Positions 42,201-51,871 of a stretch of DNA of 64,000 bases are shown piece by piece. Within the stretch, counting starts at the first letter, position 1. Every line of letters begins with the position of its first letter. A program made the position numbers and the translations under genes. Source of the DNA: Streptomyces deccanensis. GTDB lineage: Bacteria > Actinomycetota > Actinomycetes > Streptomycetales > Streptomycetaceae. The notes beneath the pieces are model-generated. The model ran no database searches. It had not been told where the DNA came from and saw nothing but the letters and a program-made list of their open reading frames with translations. The DNA lies in the NCBI RefSeq assembly GCF_022385335.1, contig NZ_CP092431.1:3348001-3412000 (forward strand), in the 5' to 3' direction.

Positions 42201-42417
42201 GGACGCGGAGGGGCTGCTGACCGCGTCCGCCGCGCTCTGGGGCGTCCTCGCGCTGCCCCTCCCCCGGGCCCGTGCCCTGCGCGATCTGTCCGTGGTCCGG
42301 GCCGCGCTCGGGGACCGAGCCGGCTCGGAGGCGCTGCGGGCCGAGGCCATGGCGGTGTTCAACGCCTGCGAGGCCCGCGAACGGCACGAGCCGTGGCCGT
42401 GGGAGCGGTCCCCCTGA
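39289..42417 (+). CDS. AfsR/SARP-family regulator with NB-ARC and TPR domains
   Basis: A 1042-residue multidomain transcription regulator. In order: OmpR-like SARP DNA-binding domain (about 1-95; LEFRLLGPVEAWHGDRPLRLGGPKPRALLAVLLLRAGQVV), bacterial transcriptional activation domain (about 97-245), NB-ARC ATPase (about 270-580; Walker A VVSGAAGVGKSALAVQA near 304-320, Walker B RILLVLDDAN, GLPLALRIAG) and TPR repeats (about 740-1035). This is the build of AfsR, which integrates signals for antibiotic production. Residues about 620-700 are a polar linker with lower-quality codon use (AACATATGCGG). The GTG start follows GGAAGATGGGGACCC. Its last 59 nt overlap the convergent PemK-like gene. No biosynthetic cluster is beside it in this window. 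Confidence 0.93.
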   Translation: MELEFRLLGPVEAWHGDRPLRLGGPKPRALLAVLLLRAGQVVPADALVDVIWGDEPPDTARALVQTYVSALRRALPPEAADAIETRPPGYVMRPGVGRVDLAEFEARTADGRRAAAEGDHAEAARLLRGALELWRGPALGGVGEALRGEAGRLEEARQAALEERIAAELETGGHEAELVTELTALVGAHPARERPRGQLMLGLYRLGRQAEALAVYAQGRAVLAEELGLDPGPELNRLYEAILRADPALLATTTAPTPVEPAAPAPSRPVSLLPPAIGDFTGREEELARVVAGLTGVREAMPVVVVSGAAGVGKSALAVQAAHRVAAEYPDGQLYAELHGFSEPVPPAEVLGRLLRALGADPPEDTAERGDLFRSLVAGRRILLVLDDANGEAQVRPLLPGSASCGVLVTSRARLGGLVGARRTDLDVLDDARGLELLTRVTGPERTPDDPREQAAARRIVELCGGLPLALRIAGARLATRRHWTPSVLAERLADEHRRLDELSVGDLEVRAGLGLSYQALDACARRVLRRIATLGSADVAVWAVAALSGTSEDEAEEILERLLDAQLITCPGRDQVGQPRYRLHDLVRVYAAERAEAEDPSDDRTAAVGRALSAGLWLMDRVTEKSPSGAVTLRQGFTPKGREAVTYAAPPRGREQPHTTESRETAEPPTPVGARTTHRALTDPFAWFDAEADTLTTAVERAAAMGLHTLACEAAAALCSSSFAIKNRFDAWWRSHDAALAAARRAEDRSGEALLIIGLGQLRYEQDRIAESQEYFRTAERVCTELGDVRGRSAALAGLGSACREVGELREAERALTDAADGFRRIGDDTGVGVACRYGGSVRLELGDQEGAFPLLDESLRAYRRLGSRRGEALALRTLSLVHRSLGAYEEAARVAEQALEILRDLGDPHMAAYALRARAKARLRLGHVREAETDLHGILEVCRTHEDRFGEALTLRTLGECALADGRLTDAEGLLTASAALWGVLALPLPRARALRDLSVVRAALGDRAGSEALRAEAMAVFNACEARERHEPWPWERSP

Positions 42418-43237
42418 AGCGGGACCGCAGGGCGCGCAGCGGGCCGGCGGCCGGGCGCCGGGCCCGCAGCTGTCGCCAGGTCGGCTTCGGGCAGCGGCCC
42501 TTGGGCCGGGCCTTGGTGAAGTTGCCGTAGGGGACCAGCCGGGGCGGCAGGCCGATCTCGACCCAGTGGGCCCTGCCGGAGGAGGAGTCCCAGCCGTCGT
42601 TGGGGATCCGGACGAAGTCGGCGCGGTGGTCCTTGTCCTGGCTGGTGATCTGCAGGACCTCGACGTGGCGCAGGCGGGGCCGCATGACCACGCAGTAGTG
42701 CGGCTTCTCGCCGGCGGACTCCCGGAACGGCACCGAGGCGTGCCAGATCTCGCCCGGGGCGGGGCGCCTGCGGCCGCCGTTGAGGCCGCCGTCGTCCCAC
42801 CAGCGCACCGCCCGGTGGCAGAGGTAGGCGGCTGCGGCGGCCGCCCCGGTCTGGGGCAGGCCCGGGGAGTCCCACCCCGACAGGCCGAGCCGGGCCTCGG
42901 TCCACACCACGGCCGCCTGGGCCGCCGCGAGGACCACCGCCGCGTGGGCGACGTAGGCCCACCATGGGCCGGGCCGGGACCACCTGGTGTACGCGGCCAC
43001 GCCCAGCGCGACGGCGAGGGGCACGCCGTACACGACGGCCGCCTGCGCGGGTGCCGGCTGCTGCGGCAGGGTGTACCGGCCGGCCGATGGATCGGCCAGG
43101 GCGACCGGCAGCGCCAGCGCGAAGCCCGCGACGAGCCACGCGATGAGCCGCGGGCAGGTCCTGACGGCTCTGCCCAGCGGTGAAACGTCGGTGCGACCGG
43201 CCACCGGTATCCCCTTTCTGCTGCGGAAGATCAGCAT
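42359..43237 (-). CDS. Membrane-anchored PemK/MazF-like protein
   Basis: A 292-residue protein: an N-terminal membrane part with three clear helices (LIAWLVAGFALALPVALA, AVVYGVPLAVALGVAAYTRW, AYVAHAAVVLAAAQAAVVW; about 35-130), then a cytoplasmic domain (about 175-265) that starts PGEIWHASVPFRE and runs through HYCVVMRPRLRHVEVLQITSQDK, a pattern close to PemK/MazF toxins. No antitoxin gene adjoins it, so toxicity is not implied. The ATG at 43237 is chosen because the helices follow it; the frame is open further upstream without protein-like sequence. It ends inside the AfsR-like gene (59-nt tail-to-tail overlap). Confidence 0.7.
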   Translation of the reverse strand: MLIFRSRKGIPVAGRTDVSPLGRAVRTCPRLIAWLVAGFALALPVALADPSAGRYTLPQQPAPAQAAVVYGVPLAVALGVAAYTRWSRPGPWWAYVAHAAVVLAAAQAAVVWTEARLGLSGWDSPGLPQTGAAAAAAYLCHRAVRWWDDGGLNGGRRRPAPGEIWHASVPFRESAGEKPHYCVVMRPRLRHVEVLQITSQDKDHRADFVRIPNDGWDSSSGRAHWVEIGLPPRLVPYGNFTKARPKGRCPKPTWRQLRARRPAAGPLRALRSRFRGTAPTATARAVRGPRRR

Positions 43238-43653
43238 CCGCGCGGCCCAACCCCGCGCGGGATCCGTGGAATTGCGTACGCGGATACGTAAACACGGCCG
43301 CGTGAGGCGCGTTCCGTACGGTCGGCCCGGCCGAAACCCGCTTGCGGCGGACTTGCAGAGAACTTCCAGCGGAGTGCGCCATTCTCGTTGTTCTCGGGGG
43401 AACAACGGATCGGCCGGGCGACCACCGCCCGGCCGGTCGGCCCACCGGAGCGCACAGGGGACGGACCGGTGGGAACGTGACAACAGTGGGATCGCACGCG
43501 CAGGACGGGCTGGGGGGACGCCCGGAGTCAGGCCACGAACCACCACTCAAGGGGGGAAGCCCCCGGGGAGGGACATCAGGGGATCAAGTCCCTCCCCGGG
43601 GTGCTGCCGCACACCCCGACGCATCGCACCTCCCGCCCGGTGGAAGACGACGC
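43238..43653. other. 416-nt divergent intergenic region
   Basis: Region between the PemK-like gene and the VanX-like gene. It holds the promoters of both and a strong hairpin near the VanX side. I examined it for a c-di-AMP (ydaO) riboswitch, because such elements precede cell-wall hydrolase genes in actinomycetes, but cannot assemble the conserved core with confidence. No convincing ORF is present on either strand. Confidence 0.6.
43561..43601 (+). promoter_or_regulatory. Stable hairpin in the leader of the VanX-like gene
   Basis: Perfect 14-bp stem CCCCGGGGAGGGAC / GTCCCTCCCCGGGG with a 13-nt loop, ending 52 nt before the ATG of the dipeptidase gene. It is too near the gene to terminate an upstream transcription unit on that strand, so an attenuator or leader structure is more likely. 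No U tract follows. Confidence 0.55.
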
Positions 43654-44310
43654 ATGCCTTCGATCATCCTCATGAGCGACCCCGAGGTCGCCGGTGTTCC
43701 GGTCCAGGAGTGCGGTGAACCACTCGTCGACCTGAGGGAACTGCCCTTCGTGGTGGTCGACTCCCGTCAGGCCGACCCCGAGGGGGCGTACGCGCACCTC
43801 CGTGAGGGCGTCGCCTGGCGTCTCGCGCGGGCCGCCCGGCTGCTGCCGGACGGGCTGCGGCTGCTGGTCACCGAGGGGTACCGGCCACTGTCGCTGCAGA
43901 TCCATTACTTCGAGCGGTACGCCGCCGAGCTGCGGCTCGCCAACCCCGACTGGTCGGAGGAGTACCTCCACGTCCAGACCAGCCGTTCGCTCTCCCCGCC
44001 GGAGATCGGGCCGCATGTCGCGGGCGCCGCGGTCGACCTCACCCTGTGCACGGCCGCCGGGGAGGAGCTCGACATGGGCACGCGGCTGGACGCCAGCCCC
44101 GAGGAGAGCGACGACGCCTGCTACACCGACGCGCCCAACATCTCCGAGACCGCCCGCCGCAACCGGCGCACGCTCTCCGCGGCGCTCACCACGGCCGGGC
44201 TGGTCAACTACCCCACCGAGTGGTGGCACTGGTCGTACGGGGACCGGTACTGGGCGCTGATGACGGGCGCGCCGAACGCGCTGTACGGCCCGGCGAGCAC
44301 CCCCTCCTAG
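43654..44310 (+). CDS. VanX-like D-alanyl-D-alanine dipeptidase (M15D)
   Basis: A 218-residue zinc peptidase. Ligands follow the M15 pattern: SPPEIGPHVAGAAVDLTL (His and Asp, the SxHxxGxAxD motif, about 118-128) and the catalytic Glu with the last His in TEWWHWSYGDRYW (about 189-201); GYRPLSLQ holds the Arg typical of D-Ala-D-Ala dipeptidases. It would cleave D-Ala-D-Ala, either in cell-wall recycling or, as in VanX, to change peptidoglycan termini. No vanH, vanA or vanS genes are adjacent, so glycopeptide resistance is not implied. The ATG has GGAAG about 9 nt upstream; no signal peptide is present. Confidence 0.9.
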   Translation: MPSIILMSDPEVAGVPVQECGEPLVDLRELPFVVVDSRQADPEGAYAHLREGVAWRLARAARLLPDGLRLLVTEGYRPLSLQIHYFERYAAELRLANPDWSEEYLHVQTSRSLSPPEIGPHVAGAAVDLTLCTAAGEELDMGTRLDASPEESDDACYTDAPNISETARRNRRTLSAALTTAGLVNYPTEWWHWSYGDRYWALMTGAPNALYGPASTPS

Positions 44311-44318
44311 CCCGCGCC

Positions 44319-44352
44319 CGCCGCCACACCCGGCCCGCCGCCACACCCAGCC
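44319..44352 (+). repeat. 17-bp tandem duplication
   Basis: Two adjacent copies of CGCCGCCACACCCGGCC (44319-44335, and 44336-44352 with one mismatch) just after the dipeptidase gene. The surrounding 214-nt gap (44311-44524) is GC-rich, contains several short GGGG/CCCC pairings that could terminate the convergent transcripts, and holds no gene. Confidence 0.7.
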
Positions 44353-44524
44353 CGCCGAGCACCGGGGCTCCCGCCCCCGTCGCCCCTACCCGTCCCATCC
44401 CCGAGGGCTGCACCCCGTCCTCCGTGCCGCTCGGCGGCGCACCCCGTAGCGGGGGTCAGGGGCAGCACCCTGCGGATGGGGCGGGCAGGGGTGGCGGGGT
44501 CGGCACGCCCGGCACGGCGAGCGT

Positions 44525-44995
44525 TCAGGCCGGCGGGTGGGTGCGGTCCGCCGGCTCCCCGAACCGCCGTACGTACCGCCGCTGCCACGGTGTCTCCACC
44601 GCGTGCCGGTCGTAGTGCCGGCGGACGTACGCCACGGCCTCCTCGGGCGGTACGCCGTCCAGCACCGCGAGGCAGGCCAGCGCGGTGCCGGTGCGGCCCT
44701 TGCCGCCGCCGCACGCGAGCTCGACCCGGTCGACGGTCGCCCGCTCCCACACGTCGCGCAGCACCAGGGCGGCCTCGGTCCGGTCGCCGGGCAGCCGGAA
44801 GTCGGGCCAGCGCAGCCAGCGGGACTCCCAGGGGACGTCCGGCGGCTGCTTGCCGAGGAGGTACACGGCGTAGGTGGGGACGCTGCCGCCCGGGAGCGGC
44901 CGGCGCAGCCCCCGGCCCCGCACCAGCCGCCCGGAGGGTAGCCGCAGCACACCGGCGTCGGCGGGGTCCCAGGGCCGGGTCGGGGACTCACCCAT
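44525..44995 (-). CDS. Protein-tyrosine-phosphatase-like protein
   Basis: A 156-residue member of the Cys-dependent phosphatase superfamily. The P-loop is C-x5-R-T (VELACGGGKGRTGTALACLAVLDG, about 100-123) with the general-acid candidate Asp upstream in RWPDFRLPGD. The residue before the Cys is Ala rather than the usual His. Substrates could be phosphotyrosine proteins or phosphoinositide-like molecules. The ATG lies 3 nt after the GntR regulator's stop, so the two are cotranscribed. Confidence 0.85.
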   Translation of the reverse strand: MGESPTRPWDPADAGVLRLPSGRLVRGRGLRRPLPGGSVPTYAVYLLGKQPPDVPWESRWLRWPDFRLPGDRTEAALVLRDVWERATVDRVELACGGGKGRTGTALACLAVLDGVPPEEAVAYVRRHYDRHAVETPWQRRYVRRFGEPADRTHPPA

Positions 44996-44998
44996 GAC

Positions 44999-45730
44999 TC
45001 AGCCCACCCCCCGCGAGGCCTGCGCCGCCCTGGTCTCGATGCCCCTGAAGTGGTCGGACATCGCCCGCTGGGCGCCCTCGACGTCGCGGGCGCGGAGGGC
45101 GGCCACGATGTCCCGGTGGCGGCGGACGGTCAGCTCGGGCGTGGGGTCGTCGGTCCAGCCACGGGCGCCCGCGACCCGCAGGAAGACGGTCCAGAACGCG
45201 CCGAGGAGCTGGGGGACGAGGGCGTTGCCGAGGGAGGTGTAGAGGAGTTCGTGGAAGTCGCGGTCGAGTTCGGCGACGGGTTCGCCCGCCTTCCCGGCCG
45301 CCTCCATCCGGTCGACGACGGCCGCGAGCGCGTCCAGTTCGTCGTCCGTGAGGGTGCCGGCGACCCGCCGTACGAGGCCTTCCTCCAGGACCTCGCGGAT
45401 CTGGAGGATCTCGGCGAGCGCGGCGGTGTCGCCGTCGGGCCGGGCCAGGGTGCGGAAGGTCAGGCCGTCGACGAGGGGGGTGAGGGAGGCCTCGCCGACG
45501 TAGGTGCCGTAGCCGTGCCGGATGTCGACTATGTCGAGGGCCTGGAGGGCCTTGAGGGCCTCGCGGACGGAGTTGCGGCTGACGCCGAGGTCCTCCATCA
45601 GCTCCGTCTCGGTGGGCAGCGGCGCGCCCGCCTGGAGCCTGCGGTCGAGGATGAGCTGCATCACCTCGTGCTGGATCTGGCTGCTCACCCGCCGCTCGGG
45701 CCGGCGCCGGCTCCCGCTCTCCTGAGACAT
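44999..45730 (-). CDS. GntR/FadR-family transcriptional regulator
   Basis: A 243-residue regulator with an N-terminal winged helix (SSQIQHEVMQLILDRRLQAGAPLPTETELMEDLGVSRNSVREALKALQALDIVDIRHGYGTYVG, about 17-80) and the all-helical FadR-type FCD ligand domain (about 95-230) with His/Asp/Asn metal-like positions (ELDRDFHELLYTSLGN, TVRRHRDIVAAL, MSDHFRGI). It is divergent from the ABC importer operon and most likely represses it until the imported compound or a breakdown product binds. ATG 45730 is used; ATG three codons earlier is an alternative. The PTP-like gene is the second gene of its operon. Confidence 0.9.
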   Translation of the reverse strand: MSQESGSRRRPERRVSSQIQHEVMQLILDRRLQAGAPLPTETELMEDLGVSRNSVREALKALQALDIVDIRHGYGTYVGEASLTPLVDGLTFRTLARPDGDTAALAEILQIREVLEEGLVRRVAGTLTDDELDALAAVVDRMEAAGKAGEPVAELDRDFHELLYTSLGNALVPQLLGAFWTVFLRVAGARGWTDDPTPELTVRRHRDIVAALRARDVEGAQRAMSDHFRGIETRAAQASRGVG

Positions 45731-45873
45731 GCGCCGCATCGTACGCTCGCCGGACATCCGACGTCCCACCTCCGGACGGAAACCACGTGAACCGATCAGG
45801 GGAACGCCAGGTTAACGCCCCGCGATCACGCCGGGAAACCCTCTCCTAACGGACCCTCAACTGTCGTGTTTTC

Positions 45874-45883
45874 ACACCGGTGT
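45874..45883. promoter_or_regulatory. ACACCGGTGT palindrome upstream of the ABC operon
   Basis: A perfect 10-bp palindrome in the 292-nt divergent region between the GntR gene and the importer operon, about 140 nt from each start, next to an AT-rich stretch (GTGTTTTCACAC) that could hold promoter elements. It is a possible operator for the GntR protein; support is positional only. Confidence 0.35.
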
Positions 45884-46022
45884 TGATCCGCCATTGGTCG
45901 CACCTCTGGCACGTACGCCATTCGTGTGCGCTCTCTTGACCGCCCCCACGGGCGCTCCTAAGGTCACGCTGCTCCCTGTAGGACGTAGGACGTCGTATCT
46001 CCTCTCCCCCTCTGGAGGAACC

Positions 46023-47651
46023 GTGCGCGACGTGATCCGTGACGCCCCGGCGCCGAGCCGCCGATCGCTCCTCAAGTACTCCGGCGCGCTGGGCGCGGCC
46101 GCCGCCGTCTCCTCGTCGCTGGCCGCCTGTTCGGCCGGGCCGGAGTCCACCAACGACACCGGGGGCACAGGCGGCGGGAACGGCACCCTGACGGCCGTCA
46201 TCGGCTACGGCAACGACGGCAGCTGGGACCCGACCCAGACCGCGTCCGCCTTCTGCATGGCCGCCAACAACCACATCTACGAGGGCCTCCTCGACACGGA
46301 CCCCATCTCCCGCGAGCCGTACGCGGCGCTCGCGACGGCCGTGCCGGGCGATGTCGACGGCACGTCGTGGACGTTCGAGCTGCGGCCCGGCGCCACCTTC
46401 CACGACGGCAGGCCGGTCACCGCCGACGACGTCGTCTTCGTGTACGAACGCATCCTCGACCCCGGCACCCAGACCCTCGCCAAGGGCTTCTTCGCGAGCT
46501 GGCTGAAGGAGGTCAGGAAGATCGACGCGCGGAACGTCGAGCTGGTGCTCCGGTTCCCCTTCCCGGACGGCATCGCGCGGCTGACGCTGGCGAAGATCAT
46601 GCCCAAGCACGTCTTCTCCCGGCCCGGCGCCTGGGAGGACGCCATCAAGGGCAAGGCGATCGGTTCGGGGCCGTACCGGCAGACCGCGCACCACCCGAAG
46701 TCCAACACCACGTTCGAGGCGTACGCCGACTACAACGGCCCCCGCCCGGCCGCCTTCCGGAAGATGAACTGGCTGACCATCGTGGACGCGGCCCCGCGCG
46801 TGGCGAAGATCTCCGGGGCGAGCGCGGGCGCGCAGATCGCCGACAACATCCCGTACGCCAACATCGGGCAGCTGGAGAAGGGCGGCATGTCCGTCCAGGG
46901 CGGCTCCGGGATGAACAACCTCTTCCTCATGTTCAACACCCGGAAGAAGCCCTTCGACGACGTGCGGGTACGGCAGGCGCTGCACCACGCGATCGACCGC
47001 GACAAGATGATCGAGGTGGCGCTGAAGGGGCACGGGAAACCGGCGAGTTCCTTCCTCAACGAGGGCAATCCGAGCTACCGGCCGGCGAAGAACGTGTACG
47101 CGTACGACCCCGACAAGGCGAAGGCGTTGCTGGCCGAAGCCGGGGTGAAGGGACTGCGCATCGAGATCCTGGCGGTGAACGTCAGCTGGGTCGTGGACTG
47201 CCTGCCGACGATCAAGGCGTCCTGGGACGCGATCGGGGTCGAGACGACGCTCTCGCCGCAGGAGACCACCGCCGTCTTCACGAAGATGGACCAGAAGCAG
47301 GACTACCAGGTGGTCGCCGCCGCCTCGAACCCCAACCAGTTCGGGCTCGACGCCGATCTGATCATGCGGTACAACTACGGCCCGCAGAACCTGTGGATGC
47401 AGTACGCGCGGTGGGCCGACGACCCCGTGGCCAAGGCGCTCTTCAAGGACATGGACCGGGCGACGCGGGAACCGGACGCCGACCGCAAGAAGGCGATGGT
47501 CCAGGACTACATCGACATCGTCGCCGAACAGGCCGTGCTCTACCCGGTGGTGCACAACGAGCTGATGACCGCGTGGAACCCGAAGCGGCTGTCGGGGATA
47601 AGGGCACAGCCGTATCCGGGGATCAACCTGCTCCAGGCCAAGTGGGTCTAG
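46023..47651 (+). CDS. ABC transporter substrate-binding lipoprotein (SBP family 5)
   Basis: Extracytoplasmic binding component of a peptide/nickel/opine-type (Dpp/Opp) importer, 542 residues, a standard length. The N-terminus has a twin-arginine-like signal (SRRSLLKYSGALGAAAAVSSSLAACS) with lipobox LAAC near residue 33. The domain has the family motifs TWTFELRPGATFHDGRPVTADDVVFVYERI (about 120-150) and VRVRQALHHAIDRDKMIEVAL (about 315). The GTG start follows TGGAGGAA at 5 nt. It is the first gene of a four-gene transporter operon. The ligand is unknown. Confidence 0.93.
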   Translation: MRDVIRDAPAPSRRSLLKYSGALGAAAAVSSSLAACSAGPESTNDTGGTGGGNGTLTAVIGYGNDGSWDPTQTASAFCMAANNHIYEGLLDTDPISREPYAALATAVPGDVDGTSWTFELRPGATFHDGRPVTADDVVFVYERILDPGTQTLAKGFFASWLKEVRKIDARNVELVLRFPFPDGIARLTLAKIMPKHVFSRPGAWEDAIKGKAIGSGPYRQTAHHPKSNTTFEAYADYNGPRPAAFRKMNWLTIVDAAPRVAKISGASAGAQIADNIPYANIGQLEKGGMSVQGGSGMNNLFLMFNTRKKPFDDVRVRQALHHAIDRDKMIEVALKGHGKPASSFLNEGNPSYRPAKNVYAYDPDKAKALLAEAGVKGLRIEILAVNVSWVVDCLPTIKASWDAIGVETTLSPQETTAVFTKMDQKQDYQVVAAASNPNQFGLDADLIMRYNYGPQNLWMQYARWADDPVAKALFKDMDRATREPDADRKKAMVQDYIDIVAEQAVLYPVVHNELMTAWNPKRLSGIRAQPYPGINLLQAKWV

Positions 47652-47652
47652 C

Positions 47653-48612
47653 GTGGTCGCCGTCCTGCGGATCCTGCTGCGGCGGATCGCGCTGCTCGTC
47701 CCGCTGCTGCTCGGGATCATCCTGTTCGTCTTCGTCGTCATGCGGTTCTCGGACGTCGACCCGGCGTCCGCGTTCTTCCAGGGGGCCAATCCCACGCCGG
47801 AGCAACTGCGCGAGTTCCGTGAGGAGAACGGGCTGCTGGATCCGCTGCCGGTGCGGTACGCCGGGTTCGTCGGCGATCTGCTGCACGGGGACATGGGGGT
47901 CAGCGCGCTCACCCGGGCGCCCGTGGTCGACCAGGTGATGACCGCGCTGCCGCTCACGCTCCAGCTGACCTTCCTCGGGCTGGGCATCGCGGTCGTGCTG
48001 GCGCTGCTCGGCGGGGTGACGGCGGCGATCCACCGGGACCGGCTGCCGGACCAGCTCATCCGGGTGGTGTCGCTGACCGGGGTGGCCGCGCCCGGGTTCT
48101 GGCTGGCGCTGCTGATGATCCAGTACCTGGCGGTGGACCTCGGCTGGTTCCCGACGGGCGGGTACGTCAATCCGGCGGACTCCTTCACCGGCTGGCTGGA
48201 GACGATGACGCTGCCGGCGCTCGCGCTGTCGCTGCCGGTGGCGGCGCAGCTCACCCGGATCGTGCGGACGGCGGTCGTCGAGGAGCTGGACAAGGACTAC
48301 GTGCGGACGGCGATCGGCAGCGGCCTGCCGCCCCGGGTGGTGGTGGGCCGCAACGTGCTGCGGAACGCGCTGATCAATCCGCTGACCGTGCTGGGGCTGC
48401 GCGTCGGCTATCTGCTCGGCGGCGCGGTCGTCATCGAGACGATCTTCTCGCTGCCGGGCATGGGCAAGCTGATGATCGACGCCGTGAAGAACGGCGATCC
48501 GGCGGTCGTCCAGGGTGTCGTGCTGACCACGGCCGCCGGCTTCGTGGTCGTGAACCTCGTCATCGACGTCCTCTATCTGCTGGTGAACCCCCGCCTCAGG
48601 GAGGCGAGTTGA
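47653..48612 (+). CDS. ABC transporter permease (DppB-like)
   Basis: First membrane subunit of the importer, 319 residues, with about six helices (LRILLRRIALLVPLLLGIILFVFVVM at the N-terminus) and the cytoplasmic coupling EAA loop VVVGRNVLRNALINPLTVLGLRVGYLLGGAVVIE. The GTG start is 1 nt after the binding-protein stop. Confidence 0.93.
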   Translation: MVAVLRILLRRIALLVPLLLGIILFVFVVMRFSDVDPASAFFQGANPTPEQLREFREENGLLDPLPVRYAGFVGDLLHGDMGVSALTRAPVVDQVMTALPLTLQLTFLGLGIAVVLALLGGVTAAIHRDRLPDQLIRVVSLTGVAAPGFWLALLMIQYLAVDLGWFPTGGYVNPADSFTGWLETMTLPALALSLPVAAQLTRIVRTAVVEELDKDYVRTAIGSGLPPRVVVGRNVLRNALINPLTVLGLRVGYLLGGAVVIETIFSLPGMGKLMIDAVKNGDPAVVQGVVLTTAAGFVVVNLVIDVLYLLVNPRLREAS

Positions 48613-48669
48613 CGCCCATCGAGGGATGCGGGCCGATGTCCCGACGCCCGGACGGGAGCTGATGCCCTG

Positions 48670-50798
<2,129 letters not shown>

Positions 50799-50802
<4 letters not shown>

Positions 50803-51836
50803 ACGCGCTCGTGGAGGTCTCCGGCGCCCATGTCGTGCACCGGGCGCGCAGCGGCGGGGTGTTCACCCGGGACCGGGTGTACGCCCTGACCGGCGCCGAT
50901 CTGGTGATCGCGCCCGGGGAGACGGTGGGGGTGGTGGGCGAGTCGGGGTGCGGCAAGTCGACGCTGGCGAAGCTGCTGGTGGGCGTGGACCGCCCGACGG
51001 CCGGGACGGTGGCGTTCCGGGGGCGGGACCTGTGGTCCATGCCGCCGGGCGAGCGCCGGTCCACCGTCGGCAGCGGCACCGGCATGATCTTCCAGGACCC
51101 GTCGACGGCCCTGAACCGCCGGCTGACGGTCCGCCGCATCCTCCGGGACCCGCTGGATGTGCACCGTCGCGGCACCCCCGCCGAACGGGAGGACCGCGTA
51201 AGGGAGTTGATGGCCCTGGTCGGTCTGCCCCCGGCGCTCGCGGACGCGCTGCCCGGACAGCTCTCCGGCGGCCAGCGGCAACGCGTGGCGATCGCCCGGG
51301 CGTTGGCGCTCGACCCGGAGCTGGTGGTGGCGGACGAGCCGACGAGCGCGCTGGACGTCTCGGTCCGGGCCCAGATCCTCAACCTGCTGCTGGACCTCAG
51401 GGAACGCCTCGGCCTCGCGCTGGTGTTCGTCTCGCACGACATCCAGACGGTACGGCGGATGAGCGACCGGGTGATCACCATGTATCTGGGCCGGATCGTG
51501 GAGGAGACCCCGGCGGCCCTGGTCACCGGCCGCGCCCGGCACCCGTACACCCGGGCCCTGTTCTCGGCCACGCCCGGACTGCTGGACCCGATCGATCCGA
51601 TCCCCCTGGTGGGCCCCGTCCCGTCGGCGACCCGGCCGCCGAGCGGCTGCCCGTTCCGCACCCGCTGCTGGAAGGCGGACGACGTCTGCGCGGAGATCAT
51701 GCCGGACTTCGCGGCCGCGTCGGCCCCCGGACACCGCTTCCGCTGCCACCATCCTGTGCAGGAGACGGACTCGACGCGGGACCTGGTCACCCAGGCGGTG
51801 GCCGCGTCCGCGTCGGACTCCGTCCGCGATGCCTAG
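50799..51836 (+). CDS. ABC transporter ATP-binding protein (DppF-like)
   Basis: The second ATPase of the importer, 345 residues, with Walker A (VVGESGCGKSTLAKLLVG), Q loop (GMIFQDPSTALNRRLTVRRI), signature ([20 protein letters not shown]), Walker B (LVVADEPTSALD), switch (VSHDIQTVRRM) and the oligopeptide-type C-terminal extension with Cys residues (GCPFRTRCWKADDVC, RCHHP). It pairs with the ATPase half of the fusion. The GTG overlaps the fusion's TGA. The DapA-family gene follows 35 nt later. Confidence 0.94.
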
Positions 51837-51871
51837 CGATACCCAGCGATGTCCAGCACCAGGGAGCCGCC

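Noticed and set aside
43238..43653. c-di-AMP (ydaO) riboswitch before the VanX-like gene
   Set aside because: Context is suggestive, but the conserved core segments could not be placed with confident pairing by eye. Left as an unassigned structured leader.
43654..44310. Glycopeptide-resistance (van) cluster
   Set aside because: A VanX-like enzyme alone, without vanH, vanA or a VanRS pair nearby, does not make a resistance cluster; related dipeptidases are housekeeping enzymes.
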